A DNA stretch of 5,950 bases from an uncultured Eggerthellaceae bacterium (GTDB taxonomy: Bacteria; Actinomycetota; Coriobacteriia; Coriobacteriales; Eggerthellaceae). The DNA is taken from contig CAJURX010000023.1 of assembly GCA_910589125.1 (NCBI GenBank), positions 1 through 5,950 of the forward strand. Reading direction: 5' to 3'. Shown here piece by piece: positions 5,638-5,950 of the stretch. Below the pieces are notes generated by a model. It was not told where the DNA came from and did no database searches. It saw only the letters and a list, made by a program, of their open reading frames with translations. The position numbers were made by a program, and so were the translations under genes. Each line of letters opens with the position of its first letter. Within the stretch, counting starts at the first letter, position 1.

Positions 5638-5740
5638 ACCCTGTGCCCACCCTCGTCGAGCCCCATGCCCCAGATGCCGCACGGAGCTCGAGGCGCGCTT
5701 CTCATCCCCGACAAGGGCAGCGGACCTGATCAGCGCAGCT
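5638..5740 (-). repeat. Direct repeat with 851-bp period, outer copy
   Basis: This is the partner of 4787-4889. It has the same AGCTGCGCTGAT start (5740-5729), GAAGCGCGCCTCGAGC, and GCTCGAC..GGGCACAGGGTC at the same internal spacing. Confidence 0.7.
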
Positions 5741-5792
5741 GCAGGGGCGGCGGGTCGGGGGATCTGGTCTGATCTCAGGACTGAGGTCGGTC

Positions 5793-5823
5793 GCTTTCTC
5801 ATTTGGGGTGCAAAGGAGAAAGC
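5793..5823. other. Long hairpin, 12 pairs with one mismatch
   Basis: GCTTTCTC (5793-5800) pairs with GAGAAAGC (5816-5823); inside, TTTG (5802-5805) pairs with CAAA (5811-5814), separated by an A-G mismatch, leaving a 5-nt loop. A second hairpin with one G-T pair, GATCTCA/TGAGGTC (5771-5788, loop GGAC), lies 4 nt to its left. Confidence 0.45.
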
Positions 5824-5859
5824 TCGGGAGGAGAGGGGATGAGGAAAGAGGAGAAGCGT

Positions 5860-5885
5860 GGGATGTGGGGTGGGGGGTGGTGGGG
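5860..5885 (+). other. Potential G-quadruplex motif
   Basis: Four G runs on the plus strand at 5860-5862, 5867-5870, 5872-5877 and 5882-5885 are separated by 4, 1 and 4 nt, which satisfies the usual G3+N1-7 pattern. Function is unknown. Confidence 0.5.
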
Positions 5886-5950
5886 TGGTGCGTCTGGCAT
5901 CCACGCCCTCTGTGGTGGACATGTCGTACGCCTTCGCGGGGTGCCCTGCC

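Larger units (their letters stand above)
4630..5740 (-). repeat. Right arm of the large inverted repeat (non-coding)
   Basis: This is the minus-strand counterpart of the left arm and lies upstream of the coaD-hypF operon. It carries the same ordered landmarks and in addition an internal direct repeat of 851-bp period (4787-4889 and 5638-5740). The long open frames here are best read as GC-rich chance frames: they differ between arms, a 1-nt indel in the core shifts the frame, and differences between arms do not favour silent positions. No transposase, integrase or RNA gene of a known class is visible. The outer limit is not sharply defined; clear matching to the left arm stops near 5650. Confidence 0.72.
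5741..5950. other. Spacer beyond the right arm, with strong secondary-structure signals
   Basis: No gene with recognisable motifs is seen on either strand. The plus strand is purine-rich from about 5812 to 5890. The hairpin and G-tract cluster listed separately account for most of the structure. A gene may begin beyond the window, but nothing here identifies it. Confidence 0.45.

Noticed and set aside
4866..5714. 282-codon open frame on the minus strand across the right arm
   Set aside because: It runs straight through repeat DNA. Part of its product (HMEGDR.AHISM) also appears in a frame of the left arm, but a 1-nt indel then shifts the frame; substitutions are not biased to silent sites, no protein family is recognisable and no good ribosome site was found.
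5127..5729. 200-codon plus-strand open frame in the right arm
   Set aside because: It is antisense to the arm's reading direction, covers the core, the 19-bp site and hairpins, and shows no domain.
1..5740. Composite transposon with coaD-hypF as cargo
   Set aside because: There is no transposase, no short terminal inverted repeats and no target-site duplication, and the arms are unevenly diverged. CoaD is a core gene not expected as cargo.
1..5950. CRISPR array, tRNA, rRNA, tmRNA or RNase P RNA
   Set aside because: There are no regularly spaced short repeats with unique spacers and no recognisable conserved cores of these RNAs on either strand.

Overview
The window looks like part of a bacterial chromosome of moderately high GC. 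It has one recognisable two-gene operon on the minus strand, coaD then hypF, with a 9-nt gap and good Shine-Dalgarno sites. The CoaD sequence resembles those I recall from anaerobic Actinobacteria of the Coriobacteriia, and a hydrogenase maturation gene fits an anaerobe with a [NiFe] hydrogenase. This placement is inference from memory, not from a search.

Layout: 1-860 is a non-coding repeat arm; 861-1099 is a spacer with hairpins behind the 3' end of hypF; 1100-3598 (-) is hypF; 3608-4090 (-) is coaD; 4091-4629 is a leader or spacer with no confident gene; 4630-5740 is a second repeat arm; 5741-5950 is a spacer with a long hairpin and a G-tract cluster.

The striking part is the non-coding DNA, nearly 3 kb of 5.95 kb. 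The left arm read on the plus strand is collinear with the right arm read on the minus strand. Both carry, in order: a 211-bp core about 90% identical between arms (91-301 and 5351-5561), an identical 19-bp site containing CCATGAG twice (358-376 and 5217-5235), a 13-bp block GGCGGCATGGGGC, a GTAG-plus-hairpin motif, an AT-rich island beside TCGCATA, and a second AT island built on ACATATATAAA. The operon is thus enclosed by large, unevenly diverged inverted repeats pointing inward. The right arm also holds an internal direct repeat with an 851-bp period.

Several hairpins in the arms abut GTAG on their 5' side. That layout is known from REP elements mobilised by RAYT (IS200/IS605-type Y1) transposases. 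No transposase is present here. I read the arms as a complex, decaying, probably multicopy intergenic repeat family with REP-like modules, which I do not recognise as a described element. CoaD (coenzyme A synthesis) and HypF (cyanide ligand synthesis for [NiFe] hydrogenase) are not pathway partners, so their pairing is probably positional.
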